Assembly (NCBI GenBank): GCA_013306675.1
Contig: JABLUY010000093.1
Coordinates: 60,803 to 124,802, forward strand
DNA from: Thraustochytrium sp. TN22
Taxonomy: Eukaryota > Sar > Bigyra > Thraustochytrida > Thraustochytriidae
Length of the DNA: 64,000 nt
Direction: 5' to 3'
Below the pieces are notes generated by a model. That model did not search any database, was not told the origin of the DNA, and saw only the letters and a program-made list of their open reading frames with translations. Each line of letters starts with the position of its first letter. Position 1 is the stretch's first letter. Below, in pieces: positions 20,545 to 30,685 of the stretch. The translations under genes and the position numbers were made by a program.

Positions 20545-20823
20545 CGCGCCGCCGCCGCCGCCGCCCGCGCGCGCGCGTCCTCCACCTCGGGCTTGGCTTT
20601 GGCTTTGGCTTGCTTGCCTGCTTGCTTTTTTTTTGGTCTGTGGGTTTGAAAGTTTGAAAAGTTTGAAGATGGCAGGCTCGCCTCGCCGCACCGCGCCGCG
20701 CCGCGCCGCGCCGCGCCGCGCCGCGCCGCCCAACCACCGCAGTCGCTCCTCGCGCTCCTGCGCTTCTTCGCGCGCCGCGCCGCGCAAGAGCGCCGCGCGG
20801 GGCCCGCCGGCTGCCGGGCGAGA
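20545..20823. other. Compact divergent promoter with GCCGC repeat
   Basis: 279 bp between the NAA25 and small secreted-protein start codons. It includes a (GCCGC)n run at about 20690-20730 and a short T-rich stretch near 20620-20660, the only AT-rich part. It probably acts as a bidirectional promoter. Confidence 0.5.
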
Positions 20824-21621
20824 ATGCGAGCGAGGAGGATCCTGGCCATGGGCATGGCCATGGCGGCTGCAACGGCGGCGGCGGCGGCGGCGGCCGCCGC
20901 GGAGGCCGCGTGCGAGGCCAGGCCGCTGCCGACGGGCATGCCGGCGAGCTGGAGCGCGTCGCTGCGCGTGGAGCAGCACCAGGCGGACCCCGGGCTCGAC
21001 TACCCCGTGCGCGTGACGGAGATGGAGGTCCACGTGGACCAGGACAGAGGCCTCGCGCGCGTCGACACGCTGCAGGGGGAGAACGCCGGCCAGATCTTCT
21101 TGAGGAGGTACCGTGAGGGCGAGGGCGAGGAGTTTCGCGTCTATCAGGGACGCTGCGAGCGAGCGCTGCTCACCGTGCCGTGGCCGCCCGCGGATTGGCC
21201 GGCACAAGACCTCGTGCAAGAGGCCGCGGCGCTGCACTGGGTCCACGCGCACAATGAGGCTGTAGGCCACCACGCGCTTGGACACGAGCGCGTGCATCTG
21301 TACGCCCAGCCCGGCGACGACTTCGTGTCCAAGGTCGCCGTGCAGTTTGTGCGCGCCGTCGAGGGCATCAACGGCGAGGCGGTCGAGCCCTTGACCACCT
21401 ACGCCTTGCGCGATCTGCGCCCACTGCAGACATCGCCAGATCCCTTTGACCTCGCGACTCTGCTCCAGAACAAGCTCACCGCGCCTCTTCCTGAGGGTGT
21501 CGTCTCAACTGAGGCTGACACTGAAGCGGGACCAAGCGAACCAGACGCCGTCCGCACTCGTTGCTTTGCCCACGGCTCTGGCTGGCCGTACATTAGTATT
21601 CTACACAACTACATCCGCGTC

Positions 21622-21624
<3 letters not shown>
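20824..21624 (+). CDS. Small secreted hypothetical protein
   Basis: A 266-residue protein with an N-terminal signal sequence whose hydrophobic core is almost pure alanine (MRARRILAMGMAMAAATA followed by an Ala run). The mature part has only a few cysteines, alternating short beta-strand-like segments (YPVRVTEMEVHVDQDRGLAR, IFLRRYREG, EFRVYQGRC) and ends YISILHNYIRV. Strand after strand flanking a CER motif loosely recalls LolA/ependymin-like lipid-binding folds, but that is not secure. No catalytic motif is visible. The stop codon is followed directly by a (GAT)n repeat. Confidence 0.65.

Positions 21625-21652
<28 letters not shown>
21624..21652. repeat. (GAT)n microsatellite at a stop codon
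   Basis: About nine GAT/TGA units start within or next to the TGA stop of the small secreted-protein gene. TGA recurs every three bases in one frame, so the tract cannot be read through in that frame. Confidence 0.9.
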
Positions 21653-21654
<2 letters not shown>

Positions 21655-21803
21655 GAGCACACCCCTGTCGAACCTCGGATCAGAACCACCTCGATCCTCA
21701 ATCTTTGAAGATGCGCTACCATGGTACCGTTCGCAATCACGGCATCCAGCCGGCCGGCCGGCGTTGCCATTTCGTTTGCTTCTGGGGCGTTTGCCAGTTC
21801 ACC

Positions 21804-21806
<3 letters not shown>

Positions 21807-21839
<33 letters not shown>

Positions 21840-21840
21840 G
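21807..21840 (+). repeat. CT tract ending in CCAG (possible 5' UTR splice acceptor)
   Basis: About 15 CT units ending CTCTCTCCAG, about 120 bp upstream of the TOP6B start. A long polypyrimidine tract ending in CAG looks like a 3' splice site, so a 5' UTR intron is possible; no donor can be chosen with confidence. Otherwise it is a plain microsatellite. Confidence 0.6.
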
Positions 21841-21961
21841 GCTACACGGCCCAGGCGCGCGATTGACTCGAACATGAGTTGGTGTGACCAGCGAGCGAGA
21901 TCATCTCAGCTCAGCTTATTAGCAGCAGAGCAGAGCAGAGCAGAGTCAAACCACCGCCGCC

Positions 21962-24601
21962 ATGGCGCCCAAAGGGGTGCGTCGCGCCGCGGGGCGCAGG
22001 GCGCGGGCAGGCGCGGCTAGCCCGCTCGCCCCTCCCTTGCGCACCGCGCTCTTCTGCCTCAGGAAGAGCAGAGGTGGAGATGGATGAAGACGTCTAACGA
22101 CGGCCGCCATGGTCGAGGAGTGCATAGCGAACGCAGACCAAGTCGCCTGCGGAGTTCTTCGCGGAGAACCAGAACATCGCAGGGTTCGACAATGTACGTA
22201 GCACTTGCATGTTTGCACGCACCCGCCCGCACTCGCATTCGCATTCACTCGCGCGCGAGACAACACGAGACATCTAACCGAGTGCGCACGCAACAACAAC
22301 AACCCGTAGGCCGGTAAATCGCTCTTCACGACGATCCGCGAGATGGTGGAGAACTCGCTCGACGTAAGTGCACATCGTGACCAGCAGGGCGCTACGCTGT
22401 GGGCTGACAGGAACTCGACATTGCAGGCCGCAGAAGCGATCGAGGTGCTCCCCGACATCGAGCTGACCATGTAGGTTAGGTTACCTCGCTCCTGCGGCGA
22501 TTCGATTATCCAGCACGAGTCTGACCGCACGCGTGAGAGTAGCACGGAGCTGTCGGAGAAGTCGTTCGCAAGCGAGCGAGGCGTGGTGCAAGGCGCCCGA
22601 GCAGACGAGGCGCTGTACAAGGACAAGGACAAGAGCGCGAAGCGCAAGCGGGCCAAGAAGGGCGAGACCGCCGTCGACCCAGACGCGGACCTGGATGCGA
22701 ACGGAGACGCGGAGGCGGAGGAGGGCGGCAAGAGCGGCAGCAGAGGCGGGCGTGGCGAGGAGCGGTTTTACCGCATCAAGTGCCGCGACAATGGGTGCGG
22801 CATGGCGCACAACGAGGTGCCGTCCATGTTTGGGCGTGTGCTGGCGAGCACCAAGTACAACGTGAAGCAGGCGCGTGGCAAGTTCGGTCTCGGTGCCAAG
22901 ATGGCGCTGATCTGGTCGCAAAAGTCGACGGGGCTGCCCATTACAGTCACGACGGCGCACTCGATGGACCGCAACAAGGTCCCGGACCATGTGACGTACT
23001 GCAGACTGGACATTGACATCGAGAAAAACGAGCCCAAGGTGCACGAGCACCGGCGCAGCAGCAATACAGAGCAGTGGCGCGGTGCCGAGGTGGAGTTGGT
23101 CATTCGCGGCAACTGGTCGACCTACCGCAACCGCATCCTGCAGTACCTGCAGCAGCTGGCTGTCATCACACCGTACGCGCAGTTCGAGCTAAACTTCTCG
23201 AGCGAGCACAGCGGGGCGCGGTCCGTGCGGCGGCACTACGTGCGGCGGTCCGAGAAGATCTGCCAGCCAGCGCGCGAGGTCAAGTACCACCCCAAGAGCG
23301 TGGACAACATGATCGTGTCGCGACTGCTCTCGCATGTGGCGCCGAGCACCAAGATTGAGACCTTCCTCACCAAGGAGCTCTCGTCAATCAACAAGTCGCT
23401 GGCGTCGCGGCTCGCGGGCGAGCTGGAGTCCCGCACCAAGGGCGTGGTGAGCAAGACCGCGACGTGCGGCGCGCTCCTGGCCTCGGGCCATGTGCAGGAC
23501 CTGACGCAGCTACTGCGCGACACGACCGTCTTCCCGAATCTGAATCCGGACTGTCTCAGCCCCGCCGGCGAGTACAACCTGTCGCTGGGCATCCGCAAGG
23601 AGTACAACCCGGAGCTCGTGGCGACCGCCAAGTCCAAGCCCAACTCGTACAACGGCCACCCCTTCATCGTGGAGGCCGCGCTGGCCCTCGGGCTGCAGTC
23701 GGACAAGAGCGACGCCGGTGGCGGTGGCGGTGGCGGTGGCGGCGGCGGCGGCGGCGGCGGCAGCAGCGCCAGTTCCGGCAACATCTCAGTCTTTCGCTTT
23801 GCGAACCGCATCCCGCTGCTCTTCTCCGCCGGCAGTGACGTCGTCACAGTGGTGGCCAAAAAGGACATCAAGTGGACCAGCTACCACATCCAGCCGAAGC
23901 AGGAGCGCATCGGCGTCTTCGTGAGCGTCGTCAGTACCAAGATCCCCTTCAAGGGCACGGGCAAGGAGTTCATTGGCGAGGACGTCGAGGAGATCCGCCA
24001 GGCCGTCCTCGAGGCGCTGCGCTCCTGCGCCAAGCAGCTCAAGTCCAAGGTGCAAGGCCGCCGCGCACAAACCGAGCGCGCCAACCGCATCAAGCTGCTC
24101 ACCAAGCACGTCCCGGACGCCGCGCGCGCGCTCTCAGCGCTCGTCGACCAGATGCGCGCCGGCGCCGAGAAGCGCGCCGCCGACGCTGCCGCGGGCCGCC
24201 CGCCGAAGCGCGTCCGCGTCCCGGGCAAGGAAGACCCGTACGACCTCTTCCAGGCGCTTGAGGCCGCCCAGCAGGGCGGGCGCGTCGACGCTGCCATCCT
24301 CGAGGACCGTTTGCACGAGGCCGTCAAGGCGGCCGACATGGCGCACGCCATGGAGGACGTCCGGAAGCGCGGGCGCGGCGCGGCCGGGAGCACCAGCTTC
24401 TTCCTCGTCCCCGCGCGCCGCCCCGACCACGCCTTTTCCTACGACCACGCCTTTTCCTACGACCTCGTCCACCACCCGCTCCTCGCCATGCGTTTGCTCG
24501 CCAGCGCGCAGCGCAACACCGCCAGCTCTGCCGCCAAGACCAGCAGCACGCTCAAGACCGAGCTCCCCGCCTCGCGCAGCGCGCCCATTTCCCTCCTCTG
24601 A
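21962..24601 (+). CDS. TOP6B: DNA topoisomerase VI subunit B (spliced, five exons)
   Basis: Best gene model: exons 21962-21976, 22137-22193 (or from 22128), 22310-22363, 22427-22470 and 22540-24601, giving about 743 residues. Donors are GTGCGT, GTACGT, GTAAGT and GTAGGT. Joined, the N-terminus reads TKSPAEFFAENQNIAGFDN, AGKSLFTTIREMVENSLD, AAEAIEVLPDIELT and ISTELSEKSFASER, which follows plant TOP6B closely. GHKL ATPase motifs are present: ENSLD (N box), CRDNGCGM (G1) and GKFGLGAKMALIWS (G2). CLSPAGEYNL, HPFIVEAALALG and VSTKIPFKGTGKE are also typical. With a SPO11-like A subunit it forms an ATP-dependent type IIB topoisomerase in the nucleus; in plants this supports endoreduplication and meiotic breaks. 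A Gly-only linker (about 16 Gly, 23718-23761) is unusual. Confidence 0.93.
23717..23762 (+). repeat. GGC/GGT run encoding poly-glycine in TOP6B
   Basis: A (GGTGGC)n then (GGC)n tract encodes an uninterrupted Gly stretch followed by SSASSGN. It sits between the HPFIVEAALALG and VFRFANRIPLLF motifs, where plant homologues have a shorter loop. Confidence 0.9.
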
Positions 24602-25482
24602 TTGGATAGGACCGGACCTCCCGAGTTGGAGGTCTTGATCACGAAGTCAAAGAAGCCACGATGCGCAAGTGCAGTGCAGCTGGGCCAGGAGCCTCACGAG
24701 GAGAGAGACCCCGCCGCACCAGGGAATGTATGTCCCCAACAGGTGCGAGGCCGCCGCTGCCGACGGCCTCGCGGCCGCTCCGAAAACCCCAAACCACACC
24801 AGGTCCATCCAGCCGGAGCTCCAGGTCGCCCAGCGCATCCATCCCATCCGAGCATCCGCAAGCCGCAGCAATAGAGCTCGTCCCGCCCTGCCGCCGCCAG
24901 TTAGCCATCTGATCGAGAGCGCAACTTTTGACTCAGAAGAAGTGAAAGCTGCAGCCCCACTCCAAGAGGGAAAAACCGCTATCCGGTCGCAGGGACTCGC
25001 CGCCCGCCCCCCGAGGCGCGCGCAGGGCCCGTCGGGGAGCGGCGGCGCGCGCACGCCGCACGGAGGCGCGGGGGCACGCTGCGAGAGGCGCGGCGGTTAT
25101 CGGCACGGCCTGCCAGTGCCGGCTGGCAGGCAGGCACGAGCCCAAGTTGAACTCGAATTCGAATTCAAACGCGACAGAGCCCAATCGGTCGATCGATCGA
25201 GGGCGCCGCGCGCGGGCGCGGGCGCGGTCTCGGCGCGGCGGCGGCGGCGGCGGCGCGGCGGCGCGGGCGGCAGGCAGGCAGCAGGCAGGCAGGCAGGCAG
25301 GCAGCGGCGAGCAAGGCCGCAGGCGCAGGCCGAAGGGATCGCGCGCAGAGGCCAGCAAGCGAGCGAGGAGCAGGGCTAGATAGCCCGGAGCGCGGCCGCG
25401 GGACGGGCCAGCGCGCGCGAAACGACCGCGCTGTACATTGGCGGCGCGCGCGCGCCAGCTGCCCGTTGAGGAGCGCGCGGAG
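24602..25482. other. Spacer between TOP6B and the charged-helix membrane protein
   Basis: 881 bp with no supported gene. It contains a (CAGG)n microsatellite at about 25264-25303, a GGCGGC run at about 25228-25265, and otherwise GC-rich DNA. The promoter and 5' UTR of the next gene should lie here. Confidence 0.5.
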
Positions 25483-28400
25483 ATGGAGGGGACGCCGCGC
25501 GGGCTGGCCGGCTCGCGGCAGCCGGCGCCCACGACGGCCAGGAAGGCCGCCCAGAACGCCACGCCCGCGGCGCGGCGGGACGACGCTGAGAATGCAACGC
25601 CCAACGCTCTGAGCGCGCGCAACCGCCTCGGCAACGCGGACGGCGCGGAGGAAGTCCCGTTGGCACCGACTTCTGCGGGGCAACCCAGGACCAAGGCGGC
25701 GCGCAGGTCGTTGCTGCCCACGCCCGGCCAAGGCCACGTCAGTCATACGCCGCACCTCGCGGCCACCACCGGCGGCAAGCAGCGCAGGCGCAGGCCCTCG
25801 CTCATTCCACGCCCAGGCCAGACGCCTGACCCGAACCAGCTCACCAGGATGCAGGGCGAGGTCTCGCCGCAGCTTCGCGAGATGACAGCCACCGTCGCGA
25901 CCCCGTCCTCGCCTCAGCGCGTCCTCACCGTGCGCAGCCGTACCGCGCAGCCGAGTCGCACGCGCACTCGCCTACAGTTCGACGAGGCGCACCACCACGC
26001 CGCGCCCCGCAGCCCCATCTCGCCGCTCGACAGCGACGGAAGCCACACGCCGACTACGCCCACCGCACAACTCTCCGCGGAAGAGCAGAATGTCTACCGC
26101 AACCGCATGGACCGCCTCGTGCGCTGGAAGATCGAGAAGGATGTGGACAGGTGCCTGCCCAAGCTCGAGGAAAGCCTCGGCAAGTCCCGCTACTCGCGTA
26201 TGGGACCGGGCCTCAGGCAGCGCCTGCCCGCCGCGACGGAGCGCTATGTCGCCGAGCGTGCCGCGTTCGAGCGTCAGGAGCGAATGAACTCCATCGCCCA
26301 GTCCATCATCATGGACATCGCGAGCGTCGCCGTGGACCAGTCCTTCCGCACGCGGAAGGCCCTTCGCCGCGCTGTCGCCATTGAGCACGCCGCGGAGATT
26401 ACACAGCGCTACATTGAAGAGGCCACCAACCGCGCCGCCGAGTTCGTCGTCGAGCAGGAGCGCCTCGAGCTCGAGCGTAAGCTCTTCGAGCAGGCGGAGC
26501 GCGAGCGTGCTGAGCAGGCCGAGCGCGAGCGCGCCGAACAGGCTGAGCGGGCCGAGCGCGAGCGTGCTGAGCAGGCCGAGCGCGAGCGTGCTGAGCAGGC
26601 CGAGCGTGAGCGGGCCGAGCAGGCTGAGCGCGAGCGGGCCGAGCAGGCTGAGCTGGCTGAGCGCGAGCGGGCCGAGCAGGCTGAGCTGGCTGAGCGCGAG
26701 CGGGCCGAGCAGGCTGAGCGCGAGCGTGCTGAGCAGGCTAAGCTGGCTGAGCGCGAGCGGGCCGAGCAGGCTGAGCGCGAGCGTGCTGAGCAGGCTGAGC
26801 TGGCTGAGCGCGAGCGGGCCGAGCAGGCTGAGCTGGCTGAGCGCGAGCGGGCCGAGCAGGCTGAGCTGGCTGAGCGCGAGCGGGCCGAGCAGGCTGAGCT
26901 GGCTGAGCGCGAGCGTGTTGAGCAGGCCGAACGCGAGCGTGCTGAGCAGGCTGAGCGCGAGCAGACGGAGGAAGCCGAACAGACTGCGCTCCAGGCGCAG
27001 CCTGAGACGTCCACTGGCACTCCTTCCCCACCTTCGTCGCCAAGCTCAGTGCGCGCGGAGCTCGGCACGCCGTCAATTGAACGTTCCGATGTGGAGACTC
27101 CGGAGGCGCCTTCACCCATGCAGACACCGCTCCGCAAGGCGCTGGCCGCCAGACTTGGGGGCGATTCTACGGAGTCGTGCGCATCTCCCGCCGCCTCTGT
27201 TGCCGCCATTGCTGGCACGCCGGGCGGCCATCGGCGTGTGTTGGAGGTGTCCTCTCCATGCACGCCGGCGCGAGCGGCAGGCGAGGGCGACCTGATGGAG
27301 GCGCAGACTCCGCGGGAAGTGCTCGCGCCCGTGCCCGTGTTGAGCGAGGCGCAAGCGGCGCTCTTGACGCCGCTGTCCGTGTCGAGCCAGGCGACCCGAA
27401 GCCCTGGCGTAAGCTCGCTCCAGGCTGCCACGCCGCAGACGGAGGCTTCCATCGAGTCGGAGATGGACGACGCAATCCAATTTGCAGAGCAACTCCTCAG
27501 TGGAGCAACCCACCCAGCATATTCTGCCCGTCGCGCAACACAGGCGTCTTCGAACACCTTTGCGACTCCGGCTGGCTTTCCCACGGGTCCCGTGGCTGCG
27601 GCAACAACTGGCGCCGGCCGCGAGGCTGCCAATCTTCGCCGGCGCGGCTCGCAGGATGAATTCTTTCGCTCGTCGCCCAAGCGCAGCATTCGCTTCCTGC
27701 AGTCTCACGAGCGCGCTGGGCACGGTTCGCGAGAGGGCAGCGGCCTTCGCAAGGTCTACGTTCCGCCTGCCCCTCTCACATCGGCGGCCTCTCAGGAAGG
27801 TCCCAACTCCGCCGTTGCAGTGCACCCACACCAGTCGGCTTTCGAGCAGTCGCTCGATGCGCTCGACCGGACCGACGCCGTCCCAGAGGCAGCTTCGCGT
27901 GCGGAGGACGCCGGGCCCAAGCGGGCCAAGTCCTCGCGCGCCTACGCCTGGCTTGCGGCTCTGTGCCTGCTCGCACTCGCCGGCGCCGTCTGGACGTTTA
28001 CGCCGCTCGAGGCCCGGATCGAGCGCGTCCGGCGTATGGCCTTTAGCAGTCTCGAAGCCTGCGCCGATGCTATCCCGCCCACGGGCCGCTTCTCCGCTTG
28101 GGAGATGCTCTTTCCGCGACAGACCGTGCCGTCTAGCGCCTTCCTCGCCTCCGCCGGTTCGGATAACCTGGCCGCCCAGGAGGTTGAGTGGAAGAACGTG
28201 GTGCCTCGCCGCAGCCCGCTCGACGCTGAAGAGATTAGCGACGAAGATGCTATGCAGCGCGAGGCCATTGCTAAGCGCAAGCAGCGCGAGGCTGCCGAGC
28301 GTGAAGATATGGCCAAGCGAGAGGCCGAGGCCAAAGCTGAGCGGGAGGCCATAGCCAAGCGGGAGGCTGACGCCGAGGCTGCGCGCGAGGCCGCCGAGCG

Positions 28401-29823
28401 TGAAGCCAAGGCCAAGGCTGCCCAGGAGGCTGCCGAGCGCGAGGCCAAGGCCAAGGCTGCCCAGGAGGCCGCCGAGCGCGAGGCCAAGGCCGCTCAGGAG
28501 GCCGCCGAGCGTGAAGCCAAGGCCAAGGCTGCCCAGGAGGCCGCCGAGCGTGAAGCCAAGGCCAAGGCTGCCCAGGAGGCTGCCGAGCGCGAGGCCAAGG
28601 CCAAGGCTGCTCAGGAGGCCGCCGAGCGTGATGCTAAGGCCAAGGCTGCCCAGGAGGCTGCCGAGCGCGAGGCGAAGGAGGCTGCCGAGCGCGAGGCCAA
28701 GGCGGCTGCCGAGCGCGAGGCCAAGGCCGCTCAGGAGGCCGCCGAGCGTGAAGCCAAGGCCAAGGCTGCCCAGGAGGCTGCCGAGCGCGACGCCAAGGCC
28801 GCTCAGGAAGCTGCCGAGCGCGACGCCAAGGTCAAGGCTGCCCAGGAGGCCGCCAAGCGCGAGGCTGCTGCGCTCGAGGCCGCTGAGCGCGAGGCCGTTG
28901 AGCGCAAGGCCATCGCGGAGCGCAAGGCCATCGCGGAGCGCAAGGCCATCGCGGAGCGCAAGGCTATCGCGGAGCGCGAGGCCATCGCGGAGCGCAAGGC
29001 TATCGCGGAGCGCGAGGCCATCGCGGAGCGCGAGGCCATCGCGGAGCGCGAGGCCATCGCGGAGCGCGAGGCCATCGCGGAGCGCGAGGCCATTGCCAAA
29101 CGCGAAGCCGAAGCCAAGCGCGAAGCCGAAATGCTCGCTGCTCAAGAGGGCCTCAGAGAAGCCAGTGCCGAAGCGGCAGCTACCGATGATGCCGACTCGA
29201 GGGAAGATCTCCTCGCGACGTTGGTGCGAACCCTTTTTTGGGAGATGGAGCTGCACATTTTTGCGACGGTGATCCTGAGTGGAGCCCTCATCGGCAAGGG
29301 ACGTTGGACTGTGGTCACGCGGCCTCTAGGCCGCGTCGCAGCGAAGCTCAAGGACCGACTGGAGAGGCGAGGCCTGGACCAGGCGGATCTGGACGAGGCT
29401 TCGTTTGTGCCCGCTTATTATGAGTACGACGATGACGACGACATGCCTGCAGTCTTCGACGATGAGTACGATGATCAACAGACGGTGGAGGATGCTCCAA
29501 GTCTTGACGAGCGGGAGGCGTACGTGGATCAGCAGGAACTGGCGGAGGAGCGGCGGTACGGTGGCAATGCGGACGACGAGGCCGCGGAGGAGCGCAGGGT
29601 GGATGCGGAGTCAACGCCTCATAGCGAGCGGTCGTCAGACTCGAACCGGTCCGGCGGGCTGTACCGCGCCGTGGAATTTGTCCCTGTCCGGGGAACGCCC
29701 ATGGTGCAGATGCGGCACGTGCGCCGATCGCGGCGCAACGCGGCGCGACAGGCGATGCCGGAGACGCCGCTGGCGATTCCGGCCGGCTTTTTGAAGCGGA
29801 CGGCTTCGTTCACGAGCAGGTAA
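25483..29823 (+). CDS. Membrane protein with two long charged single-helix repeat regions
   Basis: A 1446-residue intronless protein of unknown family. The start is ATG at 25483 (MEGTPRGLAG); the frame opens 15 codons earlier at a TTG. The N-terminal third is Ser/Thr/Pro-rich with many TP/SP sites. A helical segment (about 210-335) leads into the first repeat (about 338-495), units of AEQAERER and AELAERERAEQ. A hydrophobic segment (about 821-847, WLAALCLLALAGAVW) is a probable membrane span. The second repeat region (about 925-1220) has units of EAAEREAKAKAAQ and then IAEREA/IAERKA. A second hydrophobic stretch (about 1250-1270, IFATVILSGALIG) and an acidic C-terminus follow. Alternating Glu and Arg/Lys with few hydrophobic positions fits ER/K single alpha-helices more than classic coiled coils. 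A nuclear-envelope or organelle tether is only a guess. Confidence 0.75.
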   Translation: MEGTPRGLAGSRQPAPTTARKAAQNATPAARRDDAENATPNALSARNRLGNADGAEEVPLAPTSAGQPRTKAARRSLLPTPGQGHVSHTPHLAATTGGKQRRRRPSLIPRPGQTPDPNQLTRMQGEVSPQLREMTATVATPSSPQRVLTVRSRTAQPSRTRTRLQFDEAHHHAAPRSPISPLDSDGSHTPTTPTAQLSAEEQNVYRNRMDRLVRWKIEKDVDRCLPKLEESLGKSRYSRMGPGLRQRLPAATERYVAERAAFERQERMNSIAQSIIMDIASVAVDQSFRTRKALRRAVAIEHAAEITQRYIEEATNRAAEFVVEQERLELERKLFEQAERERAEQAERERAEQAERAERERAEQAERERAEQAERERAEQAERERAEQAELAERERAEQAELAERERAEQAERERAEQAKLAERERAEQAERERAEQAELAERERAEQAELAERERAEQAELAERERAEQAELAERERVEQAERERAEQAEREQTEEAEQTALQAQPETSTGTPSPPSSPSSVRAELGTPSIERSDVETPEAPSPMQTPLRKALAARLGGDSTESCASPAASVAAIAGTPGGHRRVLEVSSPCTPARAAGEGDLMEAQTPREVLAPVPVLSEAQAALLTPLSVSSQATRSPGVSSLQAATPQTEASIESEMDDAIQFAEQLLSGATHPAYSARRATQASSNTFATPAGFPTGPVAAATTGAGREAANLRRRGSQDEFFRSSPKRSIRFLQSHERAGHGSREGSGLRKVYVPPAPLTSAASQEGPNSAVAVHPHQSAFEQSLDALDRTDAVPEAASRAEDAGPKRAKSSRAYAWLAALCLLALAGAVWTFTPLEARIERVRRMAFSSLEACADAIPPTGRFSAWEMLFPRQTVPSSAFLASAGSDNLAAQEVEWKNVVPRRSPLDAEEISDEDAMQREAIAKRKQREAAEREDMAKREAEAKAEREAIAKREADAEAAREAAEREAKAKAAQEAAEREAKAKAAQEAAEREAKAAQEAAEREAKAKAAQEAAEREAKAKAAQEAAEREAKAKAAQEAAERDAKAKAAQEAAEREAKEAAEREAKAAAEREAKAAQEAAEREAKAKAAQEAAERDAKAAQEAAERDAKVKAAQEAAKREAAALEAAEREAVERKAIAERKAIAERKAIAERKAIAEREAIAERKAIAEREAIAEREAIAEREAIAEREAIAEREAIAKREAEAKREAEMLAAQEGLREASAEAAATDDADSREDLLATLVRTLFWEMELHIFATVILSGALIGKGRWTVVTRPLGRVAAKLKDRLERRGLDQADLDEASFVPAYYEYDDDDDMPAVFDDEYDDQQTVEDAPSLDEREAYVDQQELAEERRYGGNADDEAAEERRVDAESTPHSERSSDSNRSGGLYRAVEFVPVRGTPMVQMRHVRRSRRNAARQAMPETPLAIPAGFLKRTASFTSR
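26491..26975 (+). repeat. Coding repeat array 1 (AERERAEQ / AELAERERAEQ units)
   Basis: Tandem units of 24 and 33 bp, almost identical at the DNA level (GAGCGCGAGCGGGCCGAGCA and GCTGAGCTGGCT blocks), encode 8- and 11-residue charged helix repeats. The near identity suggests recent expansion or gene conversion. Confidence 0.9.
28315..29130 (+). repeat. Coding repeat array 2 (EAKAKAAQEAA and IAEREA units)
   Basis: About a dozen imperfect units of AAEREAKAKAAQE are followed by roughly a dozen 18-bp units encoding IAEREA/IAERKA. Both sub-arrays keep the frame and a Glu/Arg/Lys pattern. Confidence 0.9.
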
Positions 29824-29995
29824 AGTAGTGCAAGACAACATGCGCGCAAGGCGCACCTGGAGGTATGCTGATTCGAAGGGATGAAGATATATTTTCCTGG
29901 CTTTGACGTCAGGTCAGGCGCTACTTGGATGTTATCGTATGTACAGTGCGGATGCCCCGCCGCACGCGCGCGGCAAGGCTTGCTAGCTCGCTCGC

Positions 29996-30685
29996 TCAGA
30001 GATCGAGGTCGAAGTCGCCGCCCTCGTCGTCGCTGCCGTCACTGAGACTACTGAGCTCGTCATCGTCATCGGCAGCCACATCGGAGGCAGCGCCCACGAG
30101 GGTCGCGGCGGAGCCGTCCGTAGCAGTGGCCGAGGTTGAGGTCGAAGCGAAGGTGCTAGCCGTGTCCGCGCTGCGCACGGTGCTGATGGTGTCGGTGGAG
30201 TCGGTGCTGGCGTGGCGATTCTTCTTGATGCTGGGGAGCTGCGCGAACTTGCGCACGTAGTCCTGGACCTTGAGCTTGTACTTTTCAAAGTCCTGCATCA
30301 TGAGCGCGGCGGCATCGCTGTTGAGGGGGTCGCTAGCGTTCGGGTACGAGAGCAGCTGCGGCAAAAAGAGGTCGAAGATGTTGACCAGCTCGTACATGGG
30401 GCTCCACGTCTGGTTGATGACGTCCAGGCAGACGGAGCCGGACATTTCGTCCACATTCGGGTGGAAGAGGCGGTTCTTGAAGCCGATCGAGGGCGACTTG
30501 TACGGGTAGTCCTTGGGCAGCGTCACGTGCACATGCCAGAGGCCGCCCTCGTAGAGGGAGTCCTTGGGGCCGTGGAATTCCACCACAAACTCCGACCCGC
30601 TGCCCTCCATGTCAACCTTGTAGTCGCTCATCATGAGCTTCATGATGTCCATGTCGCGCCGCTTGTGCGGGCTCGGCGTCGCCAT
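29996..30685 (-). CDS. UBE2H: Ubiquitin-conjugating enzyme E2 H-like
   Basis: A 229-residue E2. The N-terminus [20 protein letters not shown], the HPN motif (75-77) and the active-site region [20 protein letters not shown] with Cys at 86 all match UBE2H/Ubc8. [27 protein letters not shown] is a very conserved stretch of this subfamily. In yeast Ubc8 works with the GID/CTLH ligase in regulated degradation of gluconeogenic enzymes; in animals UBE2H pairs with CTLH. The core is followed by a long Ser/Thr/Ala tail ending in an acidic stretch ([19 protein letters not shown]), longer than the human tail (183 residues in total) but also acidic. It is convergent with the charged-helix gene, 172 bp between stops. 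Confidence 0.96.
   Translation of the reverse strand: MATPSPHKRRDMDIMKLMMSDYKVDMEGSGSEFVVEFHGPKDSLYEGGLWHVHVTLPKDYPYKSPSIGFKNRLFHPNVDEMSGSVCLDVINQTWSPMYELVNIFDLFLPQLLSYPNASDPLNSDAAALMMQDFEKYKLKVQDYVRKFAQLPSIKKNRHASTDSTDTISTVRSADTASTFASTSTSATATDGSAATLVGAASDVAADDDDELSSLSDGSDDEGGDFDLDL

Noticed and set aside
22471-22513. Alternative acceptor at 22514 for TOP6B intron 4
   Set aside because: Using it puts the junction out of phase with the phase-2 donor; acceptor use at 22540 restores phase and gives ISTELSEKSF, which aligns with plant TOP6B.
22583-24601. TOP6B beginning at 22583
   Set aside because: It starts at an internal Met in the linker and would lack the N box ENSLD; the conserved upstream exons with good splice sites show the gene begins at 21962.
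27112-29256. 714-residue antisense frame with LALRDG repeats
   Set aside because: It is the mirror image of the Glu/Arg/Ala coding repeats of the charged-helix gene.
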